DNA from: an uncultured Steroidobacter sp. | GTDB lineage: Bacteria; Pseudomonadota; Gammaproteobacteria; Steroidobacterales; Steroidobacteraceae | Length of the DNA stretch: 64,000 nucleotides | Assembly (NCBI RefSeq): GCF_937958065.1 | Contig: NZ_CALFXI010000097.1 | Coordinates: 216,221-280,220, forward strand | Reading direction: 5' to 3' | In this document: positions 8,127 to 16,913 of the stretch, piece after piece | How the letters are laid out: the number at the start of each line of letters is the position of its first letter | Position numbering within the stretch: position 1 is the stretch's first letter | The notes under the pieces: model-generated | What the model saw: only the letters and a program-made list of their open reading frames with translations | The model's database searches: none | What the model was told of the DNA's origin: nothing | Made by a program: the position numbers and the translations under genes

Positions 8127-11100
8127 GAAGCCGATTCCAAAGCAGAGGGACGCGCCAGGCCGAAGCGTCGATACAGCACTGGCAGCAGCAACAGGGTCAG
8201 CGCGGTGGAACTCACCAGCCCGCCGATCACGACGATGGCCAACGGACGCTGAATTTCCGAGCCGGGGCCGGTGGCCAGCAGCAGCGGCACCAGGCCGAGC
8301 GCGGCGATGGTCGCGGTCATGAGCACGGGCCGCAAACGACGTTGCGCTCCTTCACGCACCACGGTCTCGATGTTCGCTCCGACGCCATGCAGATGATTGA
8401 AATGCGAGACCAGCACCAGGCCGTTGAGCACCGCGATGCCGAGCAAGGCGATGAAGCCCACCGAGGCCGGCACCGACAGATACTCGCCCGACACCCACAA
8501 CGCGACGATGCCGCCGACCAGCGCGAAAGGAACATTGCCCAGAATCAGCAACGCCTGTCGCGCCGAGCCGAAGGTCGTGAACAGCACGACGAAGATCAGG
8601 CCGATCGCGACGGGCACGACCAACCCGAGCCTCGCAGCAGCGCGCTGCTGATTCTCGAATTGACCACCCCACTCCAATCGATACGACGCAGGCATCGGCA
8701 CGTCACGAGCGATCACCGCGCGCGCCTCTTCGACGAAGCCGACGAGGTCGCGTCCACCGACGTTCGCCTGCACCACCGCGAAGCGCGAGCCGTTCTCACG
8801 ATTCACGCGCACCGGACCGGATGCGGCTTCGATGTTTGCAATCGAAGCCAGCGGCACTTCGCCCTCATCGCCGCGAGCCAGTCTCAAATCATTGAAGCGC
8901 TGTACTGAATCGCGCACGCCGTCGCCACCGCGCACCAGAATCGGGATGCGCCGATCGGGCTGGATCACCGTGCCCGCAGGCACACCTTCGATCTGCGCAC
9001 GCAACTCATCCTGCACATCGGCAACAGCCAAGCCGGCGCGACCCGCGGCTTGCGGATTGATGACGACGCGCAGATAAGCCACGCCATCGGTCGTCTGCGT
9101 GAGAATGTCTTGCGCGCCCTCCACCTTCGAGAGTGCGTCGGAAATCCGTTGCGCCAGCTGACCCAGCTGGTCCAGATCCGGCCCGAAGATCTTGATCGCG
9201 AGATCGCCGCGACTGCCGGTGAGCATCTCGGAGATGCGCATCTCGATGGGCTGAGTGAAACCGAAGTCGACGCCCGGGAACTGCGACATCACCGCGCGCA
9301 ACTGCTCGGCCAGCCATTCCTTGTCCGGTACGCGCCATTCGTTCTTCGGCGCGAGCACCATGAACACGTCGGTTTCGTTGAGGCCCATGGGATCGAGGCC
9401 CAACTCGTCCGAACCGGTGCGTGCCACGAGGCGTCGAACTTCCGGCACCTGCTGCAGGATGGCGCGCTCCATACTCACGTCCATATCGAGCGAGCGCTCC
9501 AGATTGATGGTGGGCGCCTTCTGCGTCTGAATCAGCAGATCGCCCTCGTCCATGGTCGGCATGAACGTCTTGCCGGTGGCCAGGTAGGCGACGATTCCCA
9601 GCAGCAGCGTGACGCCCGCACCGACGAACACGCGCGTGGGATGGTTGAGCGCCCCGTCCAACAACGGCACATACAGCCGCGACAGATGGCGCATGACGAA
9701 CGGCTCGTGATGGGCGTGCTCCTTGAGCAACATCGACGACAGCACGGGCACCAGCGTCAGCGACAACAGCAACGATGCCGCCAGCGCGAACACGATCGTG
9801 AGCGCGACCGGCGCGAACAACTTGCCTTCCAGGCCTTCCAGCGTCAGCAGCGGCAGGAAGGTCAGACAGATGATCAGAATGCCGGACGCAACCGGCGTCG
9901 CGACCTCACGGGCGGCGGCGAATACTCGATGCAATCGCGGCAAATGCGAGCCCGAAGCGTTCGGGTCGAGCCGACTCACGGTGTTCTCGACGACCACGAC
10001 CGCGGCATCGACCAGCATGCCGACCGCGATGGCGAGGCCGCCCAGGCTCATGAGATTGGCGCTTTGCCCGGTGACATGCATCAGCAGGAAGGTGCTCAAG
10101 GCCGCGAACGGCAGCATCAACGCAACCACCAGCGCCGCGCGCAATTCACCCAGGAACAACAGCAGCAACACCACGACCAGCACCGTTGCTTCGAGCAACG
10201 CGCTTTGCACCGTTCCCACCGCGCGCTGAATCAACGAGCTGCGATCGTAGAACGTCGAAATCGTCACGCCCGGCGGCAACGTGGGCTCCAGCTCATCGAG
10301 CTTGGCGCGAATGCCTTTGACGAGCTGCGACGCATCGGCGCCACGCAAGGCGACGACGATGCCCTGCACCGCCTCGCCTTTGCCGTCCTGAGTGACCGCG
10401 CCGTAGCGCGTCAGCGAGTCGACGCGGACTTCAGCGACGTCCCCGATCCGGACCGGTGAAGCGCCGGAGCGGATGACGATTGCTTCGAGATCCTCCAGCG
10501 AGCGGATCGCACCCTCGGCACGCACGATCAATGTTTCTTCGCCCGCGCCGATCCGACCCGCCCCGTCATTGCGATTGTTACGCGTGACCGCTTCGACCAG
10601 GTCGCTGAACAGCACATTGTTGGCGTTCAGACGCGCGCGATCGGGCACGACCACGAAGCTGCCCACGTGCCCGCCGAGCACGTTGACATCGGCCACGCCG
10701 GGGATGGTGCGGAGCGCCGGCCGCAACGTCCAATCGAGCAAGGTGCGCCGCTCGGTGAGCGACAATCCCTCGCCTTCGATGGTGAACATGAAGACGTCGG
10801 AGAGCGGCGTGGAAATCGGTGCCAGGCCGCCGCTCACGTCGTCGGGCAGGCTGTCGGCGGCATTGGCGAAGCGCTCGGCCACCTGCTGACGCGCCCAATA
10901 GATATCGGTGCCTTCTTCGAAGTCGAGCGTCAGATCGGCGATGGCGTATTTGGCCATCGAGCGCAGCATCACCCCTCGCGGCACGCCCAGCAGTTCCATT
11001 TCCAAGGGCGCCACGACGCGCGTCTCGATCTCCTCCGGCGTCATGCCCGGCGCCTTCAGGATCAGTTTGACCTGCGTTGGAGAAATGTCCGGATACGCAT

Positions 11101-11209
11101 CGATGGGCAGACGCAGGAAGGCCATGATGCCGGCGGCCGCGATACCTACGGCAGCCAGGAGCACCAGCATGCGCTGACGCAGCGAGAATTCGATCAGTCG
11201 TGCGAGCAT
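8123..11209 (-). CDS. HME-RND metal efflux pump (CzcA/CusA family)
   Basis: A 1028-residue inner-membrane RND pump with the canonical twelve-helix, two-periplasmic-domain layout. The N-terminus 'RLIEFSLRQRMLVLLAAVG' and 'APGMTPEEIETRVVAPLE' are diagnostic of the HME class. The TM4 signature is 'AIAVGMLVDAAVVVVEN', in which the first acidic residue of the Czc pattern (DFG) is replaced (AVG). This matches the monovalent-cation (CusA, Cu+/Ag+) signature better than the Zn/Co/Cd one. Met residues in 'LDPMGLNETDVFM' and 'RISEMLTGSR' could be cleft ligands. It is driven by protons and works with the adaptor 7 bases upstream and the TolC channel downstream. Confidence 0.93.
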   Translation of the reverse strand: MLARLIEFSLRQRMLVLLAAVGIAAAGIMAFLRLPIDAYPDISPTQVKLILKAPGMTPEEIETRVVAPLEMELLGVPRGVMLRSMAKYAIADLTLDFEEGTDIYWARQQVAERFANAADSLPDDVSGGLAPISTPLSDVFMFTIEGEGLSLTERRTLLDWTLRPALRTIPGVADVNVLGGHVGSFVVVPDRARLNANNVLFSDLVEAVTRNNRNDGAGRIGAGEETLIVRAEGAIRSLEDLEAIVIRSGASPVRIGDVAEVRVDSLTRYGAVTQDGKGEAVQGIVVALRGADASQLVKGIRAKLDELEPTLPPGVTISTFYDRSSLIQRAVGTVQSALLEATVLVVVLLLLFLGELRAALVVALMLPFAALSTFLLMHVTGQSANLMSLGGLAIAVGMLVDAAVVVVENTVSRLDPNASGSHLPRLHRVFAAAREVATPVASGILIICLTFLPLLTLEGLEGKLFAPVALTIVFALAASLLLSLTLVPVLSSMLLKEHAHHEPFVMRHLSRLYVPLLDGALNHPTRVFVGAGVTLLLGIVAYLATGKTFMPTMDEGDLLIQTQKAPTINLERSLDMDVSMERAILQQVPEVRRLVARTGSDELGLDPMGLNETDVFMVLAPKNEWRVPDKEWLAEQLRAVMSQFPGVDFGFTQPIEMRISEMLTGSRGDLAIKIFGPDLDQLGQLAQRISDALSKVEGAQDILTQTTDGVAYLRVVINPQAAGRAGLAVADVQDELRAQIEGVPAGTVIQPDRRIPILVRGGDGVRDSVQRFNDLRLARGDEGEVPLASIANIEAASGPVRVNRENGSRFAVVQANVGGRDLVGFVEEARAVIARDVPMPASYRLEWGGQFENQQRAAARLGLVVPVAIGLIFVVLFTTFGSARQALLILGNVPFALVGGIVALWVSGEYLSVPASVGFIALLGIAVLNGLVLVSHFNHLHGVGANIETVVREGAQRRLRPVLMTATIAALGLVPLLLATGPGSEIQRPLAIVVIGGLVSSTALTLLLLPVLYRRFGLARPSALESAS

Positions 11210-11216
11210 GATGCGC

Positions 11217-12353
11217 TCACTCCGCCGCGAGCAACGACTTCAGCGCACTCGCACCTCGGACCACGACCTGGTCCCCGGGTCGAACGTCACCCCGAACGAT
11301 GGCTTGTTGCTGGTCTCCGCCCAGGCGCTCGACGCGCACGGCCCGGTATGTTTCTCCAGCAAGCACGTAGAGCACGTGTCCGTTGCCCTCGGTGATCAGC
11401 GCCGACGTCGGCACGCCGATCGAATCCGCTGGGGCCGGTGCCAGCAACGTCAGTTCCAGATGCTGGCCGGCGACCAGCCCGTGATCGTCATCGGCGCGCG
11501 CTCGCACGCGCAAACGCTGACTGGCGCGATCTGTGTCGGCGCCGACCGCAACGACACTGCCAGAGCTGCCATCCGGCAAGCGCACTTGCATGCCGGGCGC
11601 AACTCGCGATCGTGAGCTGACGGACACGCTGAAGATCAGATCGAGACTGCCGGGCGCCGCCACCGCATACGTTTCTTCGAGCGCGACGACTGCCTGGCCG
11701 GGAACCACCATCCGACGCAGCACCCGACCCGCGATCGGCGCCAGCAACTCATATTCCCCTGGCACACCGCCGGACACGATGCGTATGCCGGAGAGCGCGC
11801 CTTCCGCTTGTTCGCGAGCCGCCTGCGCAGCGGCTGCACGGGCGCGACTCTCTTCATTTCGCGAGGCGGCGATGATGCCTTCCTTCAGCAGCAGTTCGTT
11901 GCGTTCGGCCTGCTGGACCGCTGCGATCGCCTCGCTGCGCGCGCGAACCAGCTCCGCCTGCGCGGTCAGCAACTCACGACTTTGAATGCGTACCAGCGCG
12001 TCGCCTTTCGCGACGACATCGCCTTCATCACGCAGGATGCGCGTCACGACACCGGCATAGGGCGCCGCTATCCGCGCGCTGGAATGCAAGGGAGGAGCGA
12101 CTTCGGCGGGCAGGCCGCTGATAGGCATCGTGCTCACAGCCACCGCCGCTTCGGTCTGCAACCCGAGCGCGCCCGTCTGCGCCGAATCGAGCGTCACGCC
12201 GCCATTGGCAGCGACCACGGTTTCAGAGGCCGCCGTGGGCTGGGGCGCAGGCTCGCGAGCGAATGCAAACCAGCCGCCCAGAGCCACGATCACAATCGCA
12301 ATGATCGGCCCGGCGGGCCGAAACGGAAGACGGAGCATCGGCAAACAATCCAT
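11217..12353 (-). CDS. Periplasmic adaptor (membrane-fusion protein) of the RND system, CzcB/CusB-like
   Basis: A 378-residue HlyD/CzcB-type adaptor. An N-terminal membrane anchor ('GPIIAIVIVALGGWFAF') is followed by a lipoyl/barrel half ('PYAGVVTRILRDEGDVVAKGDAL'), a helical hairpin ('AELVRARSEAIAAVQQAERN'), the second lipoyl half ('YELLAPIAGRVLRRMVVPGQAV') and beta-barrel/MPD domains. It bridges the RND pump and the outer-membrane channel in the periplasm. The start may be ATG 12353 or the in-frame ATG 12338, and neither has a strong ribosome site. It lies 74 bases after the histidine kinase gene, in the same orientation and probably the same transcript. Confidence 0.9.
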   Translation of the reverse strand: MDCLPMLRLPFRPAGPIIAIVIVALGGWFAFAREPAPQPTAASETVVAANGGVTLDSAQTGALGLQTEAAVAVSTMPISGLPAEVAPPLHSSARIAAPYAGVVTRILRDEGDVVAKGDALVRIQSRELLTAQAELVRARSEAIAAVQQAERNELLLKEGIIAASRNEESRARAAAAQAAREQAEGALSGIRIVSGGVPGEYELLAPIAGRVLRRMVVPGQAVVALEETYAVAAPGSLDLIFSVSVSSRSRVAPGMQVRLPDGSSGSVVAVGADTDRASQRLRVRARADDDHGLVAGQHLELTLLAPAPADSIGVPTSALITEGNGHVLYVLAGETYRAVRVERLGGDQQQAIVRGDVRPGDQVVVRGASALKSLLAAE

Positions 12354-12427
12354 ACATCGTGGCGAAGCGCGGCAGCATGCCCGATGAAGCTTTGCTCAAG
12401 CTTTGGTCGCCTTCCCTGCCGATGCGA

Positions 12428-13816
12428 TCACAACGCGGGAAAAGGCCCGAGCGTCACGAACAGGCGCGCCTCCCGCAGCTCGAATTCCAGTTGCAGGTGG
12501 AGCGAGCGGGCCAGTGCCAACGCCAGCGCGAGCCCCAGGCCGGCATGTTGAGCCGTGCCGCCCTCGTGCGGTTTACGCCAGAAGCGCGTACCGAAATGCA
12601 CCAGGTCCTCCGGGGTGAGCTGTGGCGCTTCGTTGTCGATGCAAACCAGGTACGCGGACCGTGCGTCGTGCCCCGTTTGGGTGATGGAACAATTCACCGT
12701 ACCGCCGGCCGGCGCATAATCGACCGCGTTCTGCAGCAGGTTGGTGAGAATTCGTTCCAGGATGCCGACGTCGCTGTTGACCCAGGCCTCGGCCGGCGCG
12801 CGCAACGTCAGCCCCATCCGGTTGGCCTCGGCCGAACGACGCATGGTTTCGATCTGATCCGCGGCCAGTCGGGTCAGATCCAACGGGTCCAGCGCCGGCG
12901 ATTCCTGACCGGATTCGAATCTCGCGAGGGCCAGCAGCGTGTCCACACTTCGCTGCATTCGTTCCGTCGCGGCGATTGCGGTGATCAGGCCGCTGCGCAG
13001 GGCTGCAGTATCGCCTTCATGCAACGCGACCTCCGCGGTCAGGCGCGTCTCGGCCAATGGCGTGCGCAGCTCATGAGCAATGTCGCGCGAGAAACGGCGT
13101 TCGCGCTGAATCGCACCGTAGAGCTTGGCGATACCGACGTTGAATGCGGCGGCAAACGGCGCGAGCTCGGCGGGCAAATGGTCGCCGACGCGTTCCGGCG
13201 GCTTCTCGGTGTCCATGCTCGCGATCCGCGCGCCTTGCTCGAGCAGCGGTGCAAACGCTGAGCGCACCACCCATTGCACGAGCAGCAACACCACGATGAT
13301 CGTGACCGCGATGCCTCCGAGCAGCACGGAATGAATGCCTCCTTCCGCGTTCTTCCATGCTTCGCGTTCGGTGGCCACGACCAACACGCGACCGATGTCG
13401 TTGTTTTCCAGCGCCACGGCCAGTGCGCGGCCCTTGTGACCGTCCGGCGTGAGCACATCGTAATAAATGGGGTGTCTGGGATTGCGCCCGGGCGCGGCGA
13501 CGGCCACTCCGCGACTGTTGCGTGACGCGAGCACCATGCGCGCATCGCCGTCGTAGACAGTGAAGAACTCGGTGTGGCCCGGGAACTCGTAATGCGGCAG
13601 CAGCTTGCCGATCATTTCGGGATCGCTGTGACTGAGCGCGTACGCCACGCTGCGTGCCTCGCTGGCCAGCACCGTGTCCAGATGATCGTGCGCGCCGGCG
13701 TCGATCCAGTGATCCAGCGATACGAACAGCACCGCCAGCACCGCCCCCAGCGCAAACGTCAGTCGGACGGTGAGCCGGCGCCGGATGGACCAGAGATTCG
13801 ATTCAGGGGATGACAT
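12428..13816 (-). CDS. Heavy-metal-type sensor histidine kinase
   Basis: A 462-residue membrane sensor kinase: TM1 near residues 15-35, a periplasmic sensor region of about 130 residues, TM2 ('VLLGGIAVTIIVVLLLVQWV'), HAMP-like linker, HisKA with the phospho-acceptor in 'SRDIAHELRTPLAETR' (about residue 250), and HATPase with N box 'ILTNLLQNAVDYA' and a glycine-rich 'HAGLGLALALALA'. It overlaps the response regulator gene by 14 bases, so the two are translationally coupled. Being upstream of the pump genes, it most likely senses periplasmic metal and switches on the efflux operon, as CusS and CzcS do. Confidence 0.92.
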   Translation of the reverse strand: MSSPESNLWSIRRRLTVRLTFALGAVLAVLFVSLDHWIDAGAHDHLDTVLASEARSVAYALSHSDPEMIGKLLPHYEFPGHTEFFTVYDGDARMVLASRNSRGVAVAAPGRNPRHPIYYDVLTPDGHKGRALAVALENNDIGRVLVVATEREAWKNAEGGIHSVLLGGIAVTIIVVLLLVQWVVRSAFAPLLEQGARIASMDTEKPPERVGDHLPAELAPFAAAFNVGIAKLYGAIQRERRFSRDIAHELRTPLAETRLTAEVALHEGDTAALRSGLITAIAATERMQRSVDTLLALARFESGQESPALDPLDLTRLAADQIETMRRSAEANRMGLTLRAPAEAWVNSDVGILERILTNLLQNAVDYAPAGGTVNCSITQTGHDARSAYLVCIDNEAPQLTPEDLVHFGTRFWRKPHEGGTAQHAGLGLALALALARSLHLQLEFELREARLFVTLGPFPAL

Positions 13817-14468
13817 AACCGAATCCGCGGCGCGTCTGCACCGGATCGCCGGCGCCGGCCCGGGCGAGCTTGGCGCGCAGCGTGCTCATGATGACTTCCA
13901 CCGCCTTGTCGGAGGAGTTGGTCGCGCTCGCATACAGCTTCTCGAAGATCTGCGTCCGCGACATCACCCGCCCGCGTGAGCGCAACAGCAATTCCAACAA
14001 GGCGAATTCCTTGGGAGTGAGCTGCAGATCCTTGCCCCGCCAGCGCGCCACGCGCGAAAGAATCTCCAGGTGCAGCTCGCCGTGCGTGAGAACGGGTCGA
14101 GGATCATCGGTGGGACGACGGCTCAAGGCACGCAGTCGCGCGAGCAACTCATCCAGCGCGAACGGTTTGACGAGGTAATCGTTGGCGCCCGCATCCAGCG
14201 CCGCAACCCGGTCGGCGACCTGATCCCGCGCCGAGAGCACCAGCACCCAGGTCGGAAAGCTGCGTTGCCGGAGCGCCCGCAGGACTGCGAATCCATCCAG
14301 TTGCGGCAGCATCAGATCCAGCACCATCAGGTCGTATTGATAGACCTCGATGAACCGCAGCGCTGCCTCGCCGTCGGCGGCGTGATCGCAGATGTAACCT
14401 TCGCGCGTCAGGCTTTTCAGCAATGCGGCACTGAGCGGAGCGGAGTCTTCGACGACGAGCAGGCGCAT
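13803..14468 (-). CDS. OmpR-family response regulator of the metal-efflux operon
   Basis: A 221-residue response regulator. The receiver domain has acidic residues E7/D8 ('LLVVEDSAPL'), phospho-acceptor D51 in 'LMVLDLMLPQLDG', and the conserved Lys in 'YLVKPFALDELLAR'. The C-terminal winged helix contains 'LTPKEFALLELLLRSRGRVM' and the terminal hairpin 'VQTRRGFGYVIP'. It is first in the operon with its kinase, ahead of the RND genes, so autoregulation plus activation of the pump is the expected circuit. No operator repeat was recognised in the 83 bases upstream. Confidence 0.93.
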   Translation of the reverse strand: MRLLVVEDSAPLSAALLKSLTREGYICDHAADGEAALRFIEVYQYDLMVLDLMLPQLDGFAVLRALRQRSFPTWVLVLSARDQVADRVAALDAGANDYLVKPFALDELLARLRALSRRPTDDPRPVLTHGELHLEILSRVARWRGKDLQLTPKEFALLELLLRSRGRVMSRTQIFEKLYASATNSSDKAVEVIMSTLRAKLARAGAGDPVQTRRGFGYVIP

Positions 14469-14551
14469 GATGCGGGCACGGAGAATCGGTCGACGCAGCG
14501 GATTCTACGTCGGCGTCGCCTGCGCCACCGACACGCCCGCGCCGCGCGCGC

Positions 14552-14923
14552 TCAAAGCGATATCAGGTGCCACTTACCGTCGACGCCGTCGCCCTTGGTT
14601 TCGCCGGGCGCATCCTTCGAGTACGTGTACACGGGCTTGCCGCGATAGGTCCACTGCCGGGCGGTGCCGCGCTTGATGGTTTTCCACTCGCCCACTTCCG
14701 AAGATGCGTCCGCCGACGCAAGCACTGGCGGCCAGATCACCGCACACGCATCCACGCAATGGGGCCGGCCATTGACATCCAGGTCATATTGATACAGCGC
14801 CTTGCCATCTTGATCGCGCAACACGTAGCTGCCGCGCTCCTCGAAGACGCTGATATCCGCGGGCGTGTTCGGTGGCAACGATGATGCTTTCGCCTGCGAG
14901 CCAACCCCACGATCACTCATCAT
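14552..14923 (-). CDS. Single-repeat PF03640-type protein (secreted-repeat / Lipoprotein_15 family)
   Basis: A 123-residue protein. The start chosen is ATG 14923 because GTGGGAGAAC precedes it; an in-frame ATG at 15001 lacks a ribosome site. It contains one PF03640-like repeat: 'GKALYQYDLDVNGRPHC', then Cys-x3-Cys in 'CVDACAVIWPP', then 'WTYRGKPVYTYSKDAPGETK'. No signal peptide is visible with this start, which is odd for a family usually secreted. The family's function is unknown; copies often sit near redox or metal genes. It lies 83 bases upstream of the response regulator in the same orientation and could share its transcript. A three-repeat relative lies at 47738-49213. Confidence 0.7.
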   Translation of the reverse strand: MMSDRGVGSQAKASSLPPNTPADISVFEERGSYVLRDQDGKALYQYDLDVNGRPHCVDACAVIWPPVLASADASSEVGEWKTIKRGTARQWTYRGKPVYTYSKDAPGETKGDGVDGKWHLISL

Positions 14924-15039
14924 GTTCTCCCACTGTTGAATCCGGAACCAGCGGCTGCGCAGGCAGCAGCGCAACGCGCTAGCGTACCCTTGAAAGTGCA
15001 TCGCGTCACCCGCGGCCGGCGCCGGGACGCCCCCGCCCC

Positions 15040-15067
15040 TTGACTCCTGGCGATAAAAACCTATGCT
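15040..15067 (+). promoter_or_regulatory. Sigma-70-type promoter candidate for the rnk-nspC operon
   Basis: TTGACT (15040-15045), a 16-base spacer, and TATGCT (15062-15067) form a reasonable -35/-10 pair. Initiation would fall near 15075, leaving a leader of about 270 bases before the rnk ATG. Confidence 0.5.
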
Positions 15068-15139
15068 CCGCCCTATGGTTATATTTGCGCAGTCACTCGG
15101 CCACAGACACAGTGGCGAGCATCAGATCCAGGGCTCATC

Positions 15140-15230
15140 GCCCCGGGTGTAGCGCATTCTCGCGCGCTGTGCCCGGGGCGGCCGTCCGGGGTACAGCTAC
15201 ACTGGCCGGTCTCCAACCAGGTAGTCCCCG
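15140..15230 (+). promoter_or_regulatory. Structured 5' leader: two strong hairpins upstream of the polyamine operon
   Basis: Hairpin 1 pairs GCCCCGGG (15140-15147) with CCCGGGGC (15172-15179). It continues inward through three G-U pairs to AGCGC/GCGCT, about 16 pairs around an 8-base loop. Hairpin 2 nests CGGGG/CCCCG (15187-15191 with 15226-15230), CTAC/GTAG (15197-15200 with 15221-15224) and CTGG/CCAG (15202-15205 with 15217-15220). Both lie between the promoter candidate and the rnk ATG. The wider gap 14924-15342 holds no gene. A cis-acting RNA role is inferred; it fits no riboswitch class I know. Confidence 0.45.
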
Positions 15231-15342
15231 TCACGTCGTTTCTTCATCGCCGGTTCCCGTTCGTGCTCGCGCTTTTGGCAGTGGCTTCGTCCGGGAATCC
15301 AGCATCGAACTTCCTGAGCGGACCCACTCACAAGGTGACCAG

Positions 15343-15762
15343 ATGAACACGTGCGACTTGCCACCTATTTCGATTCCCGCCGGCGACTACCAACGCCTGA
15401 CCGCGCTGGTCGATGCCGCCGAGCGCACTCCCACCCCGGTGCTCGACTATCTGTCCCAGGAGCTGAGTCGCGCCGAGGTGGTTGCCGATGAAGAATGCGC
15501 GCCGCACGTGGTGCGCGTCGGCTCGGTCGTTTCCTATCGCGATGGCGTCAACGGGCGCTATCGAACCGTACGCCTGGTGTGGCCGCTCGAGGCCGACGTA
15601 GCGCGCGATCGCATCTCCGTGCTCTCTCCAGTCGGTGCCGCACTGCTGGGGCTGAGCCCCGGGCAGTCGATCCCCTGGCCCCGACCGGTCGGCGAGCCGA
15701 GCGTGCTGACGGTGCTCGCCGTGTACGGCAGCGATGCGCCAGACCCTCCACCCGCAGCCTGA
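15343..15762 (+). CDS. rnk: Rnk-like nucleoside diphosphate kinase regulator (GreA/GreB C-terminal fold)
   Basis: A 139-residue protein close to E. coli Rnk (136 residues) in length and pattern. An N-terminal helical part ('DYQRLTALVDAAER') is followed by the GreA/GreB C-terminal FKBP-like domain with 'ISVLSPVGAALLGLSPGQ' and 'IPWPRPVG'. Rnk binds RNA polymerase near the secondary channel and affects nucleotide pools. The start is ATG 15343 after CAAGGTGACCAG; the frame is open upstream by chance. It leads an operon with nspC, 22 bases downstream, a linkage to polyamine genes that I do not recall as standard. Confidence 0.82.
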   Translation: MNTCDLPPISIPAGDYQRLTALVDAAERTPTPVLDYLSQELSRAEVVADEECAPHVVRVGSVVSYRDGVNGRYRTVRLVWPLEADVARDRISVLSPVGAALLGLSPGQSIPWPRPVGEPSVLTVLAVYGSDAPDPPPAA

Positions 15763-15784
15763 CTCCGCCCCCCTCCAGCCTGAA

Positions 15785-16882
15785 ATGATCCAGACCCCTC
15801 ATTACCTCATCGACAAGGCCGCGCTGATCCGCAACCTGGAAAAGATCGCCCAGGTGCGTGCGCTCTCCGGTGCCAAGGTGCTGCTCGCACTGAAGTGCTT
15901 CGCGACCTGGTCGGTGTTCGACGTGATGCGCCAGTACATGGACGGTACGACCTCCTCGTCGCTGTTCGAAGTGCAGCTCGGTCACAAGCACTTCGGCGGC
16001 GAAACGCAGGCCTACAGCGTCGCCTGGGCCGATGCCGAAATCGATCGGGTGGTCGCGCACGCCGACAAGATCATCTTCAACAGCATCGGACAGCTGGAAC
16101 GCTTCGCCGGCAAGGCCTCCGGCATTGCCCGCGGCCTGCGGCTCAATCCGAAGGTCAGCTCGTCCGGCTTCGATCTCGCCGATCCGGCCCGCCCCTACAG
16201 CAGGCTCGGCGAGCACGATCCGCAGGCGGTGGCGGCGGTGCTCGACCGCATCGACGGCTTCATGATTCATAATAACTGCGAGAATGCCGAGTTCGAGCGC
16301 TTCGACCGGCTGCTCGGCATGGTCGAGGAACGCTTTGGCGCGCTGTTCGAGCGGGTTCGCTGGATCAGCCTGGGCGGCGGCATTCATTTCACCGCCGAGG
16401 GTTATCCCATCGAGGCCTTCTGCGAACGGCTCAAGCGCTTCTCGGAGCGCTATGGCGTGCAGGTGTATCTCGAACCGGGCGAAGCGGCGATCACGCGCAG
16501 CACGACGCTGGAGGTCAGCGTGCTCGATACACTGTTCAACGGCAAGAATCTGGCGATCGTGGACGCCTCGACCGAGGCGCACATGCTCGACCTGCTGATC
16601 TACCGGCAGAGCGCCAGGATCAGTCCCGACCGGGGGCCGCACGAGTACATGGTGTGCGGCAAGTCCTGTCTGGCCGGCGATGTCTTTGGCACCTTTGGGT
16701 TCGGCAAGCGGCTCGAGGTCGGGGATCGCATCTCCATCCAGGATGCCGGCGGCTACACCATGGTGAAGAAGAACTGGTTCAACGGCGTGCAGATGCCCGC
16801 CATCGTCATTCGCGAGCTGGACGGGTCGCTCCGGCCGGTGCGCGAATTCACCTTTGCAGATTACGAATCGAGCCTGTCCTGA
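15785..16882 (+). CDS. nspC: Carboxynorspermidine/carboxyspermidine decarboxylase
   Basis: A 365-residue fold-III PLP decarboxylase. The start chosen is ATG 15785, giving the family start 'TPHYLIDKAALIRNLEKI'; ATG 15734 overlaps rnk and adds 17 atypical residues. The PLP lysine is in 'KVLLALKCFATW' (near residue 41). Family motifs follow: 'GTTSSSLFEVQLG', 'HNNCENAEF', 'WISLGGGIHFT', 'LEPGEAAI', and the acid-thiol segment 'CGKSCLAGDVFG'. NspC decarboxylates carboxy(nor)spermidine to (nor)spermidine as the last step of the aspartate-semialdehyde-dependent polyamine route. It is followed 31 bases later by the synthase that makes its substrate. Confidence 0.93.
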   Translation: MIQTPHYLIDKAALIRNLEKIAQVRALSGAKVLLALKCFATWSVFDVMRQYMDGTTSSSLFEVQLGHKHFGGETQAYSVAWADAEIDRVVAHADKIIFNSIGQLERFAGKASGIARGLRLNPKVSSSGFDLADPARPYSRLGEHDPQAVAAVLDRIDGFMIHNNCENAEFERFDRLLGMVEERFGALFERVRWISLGGGIHFTAEGYPIEAFCERLKRFSERYGVQVYLEPGEAAITRSTTLEVSVLDTLFNGKNLAIVDASTEAHMLDLLIYRQSARISPDRGPHEYMVCGKSCLAGDVFGTFGFGKRLEVGDRISIQDAGGYTMVKKNWFNGVQMPAIVIRELDGSLRPVREFTFADYESSLS

Positions 16883-16913
16883 ACGCTCGTGCAACTGGAG
16901 GAATATTCCTGGA

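Noticed and set aside
9050..10459. A 469-residue plus-strand frame inside the RND gene
   Set aside because: Gln/Arg/His-rich antisense frame of the RND coding region, with no start context.
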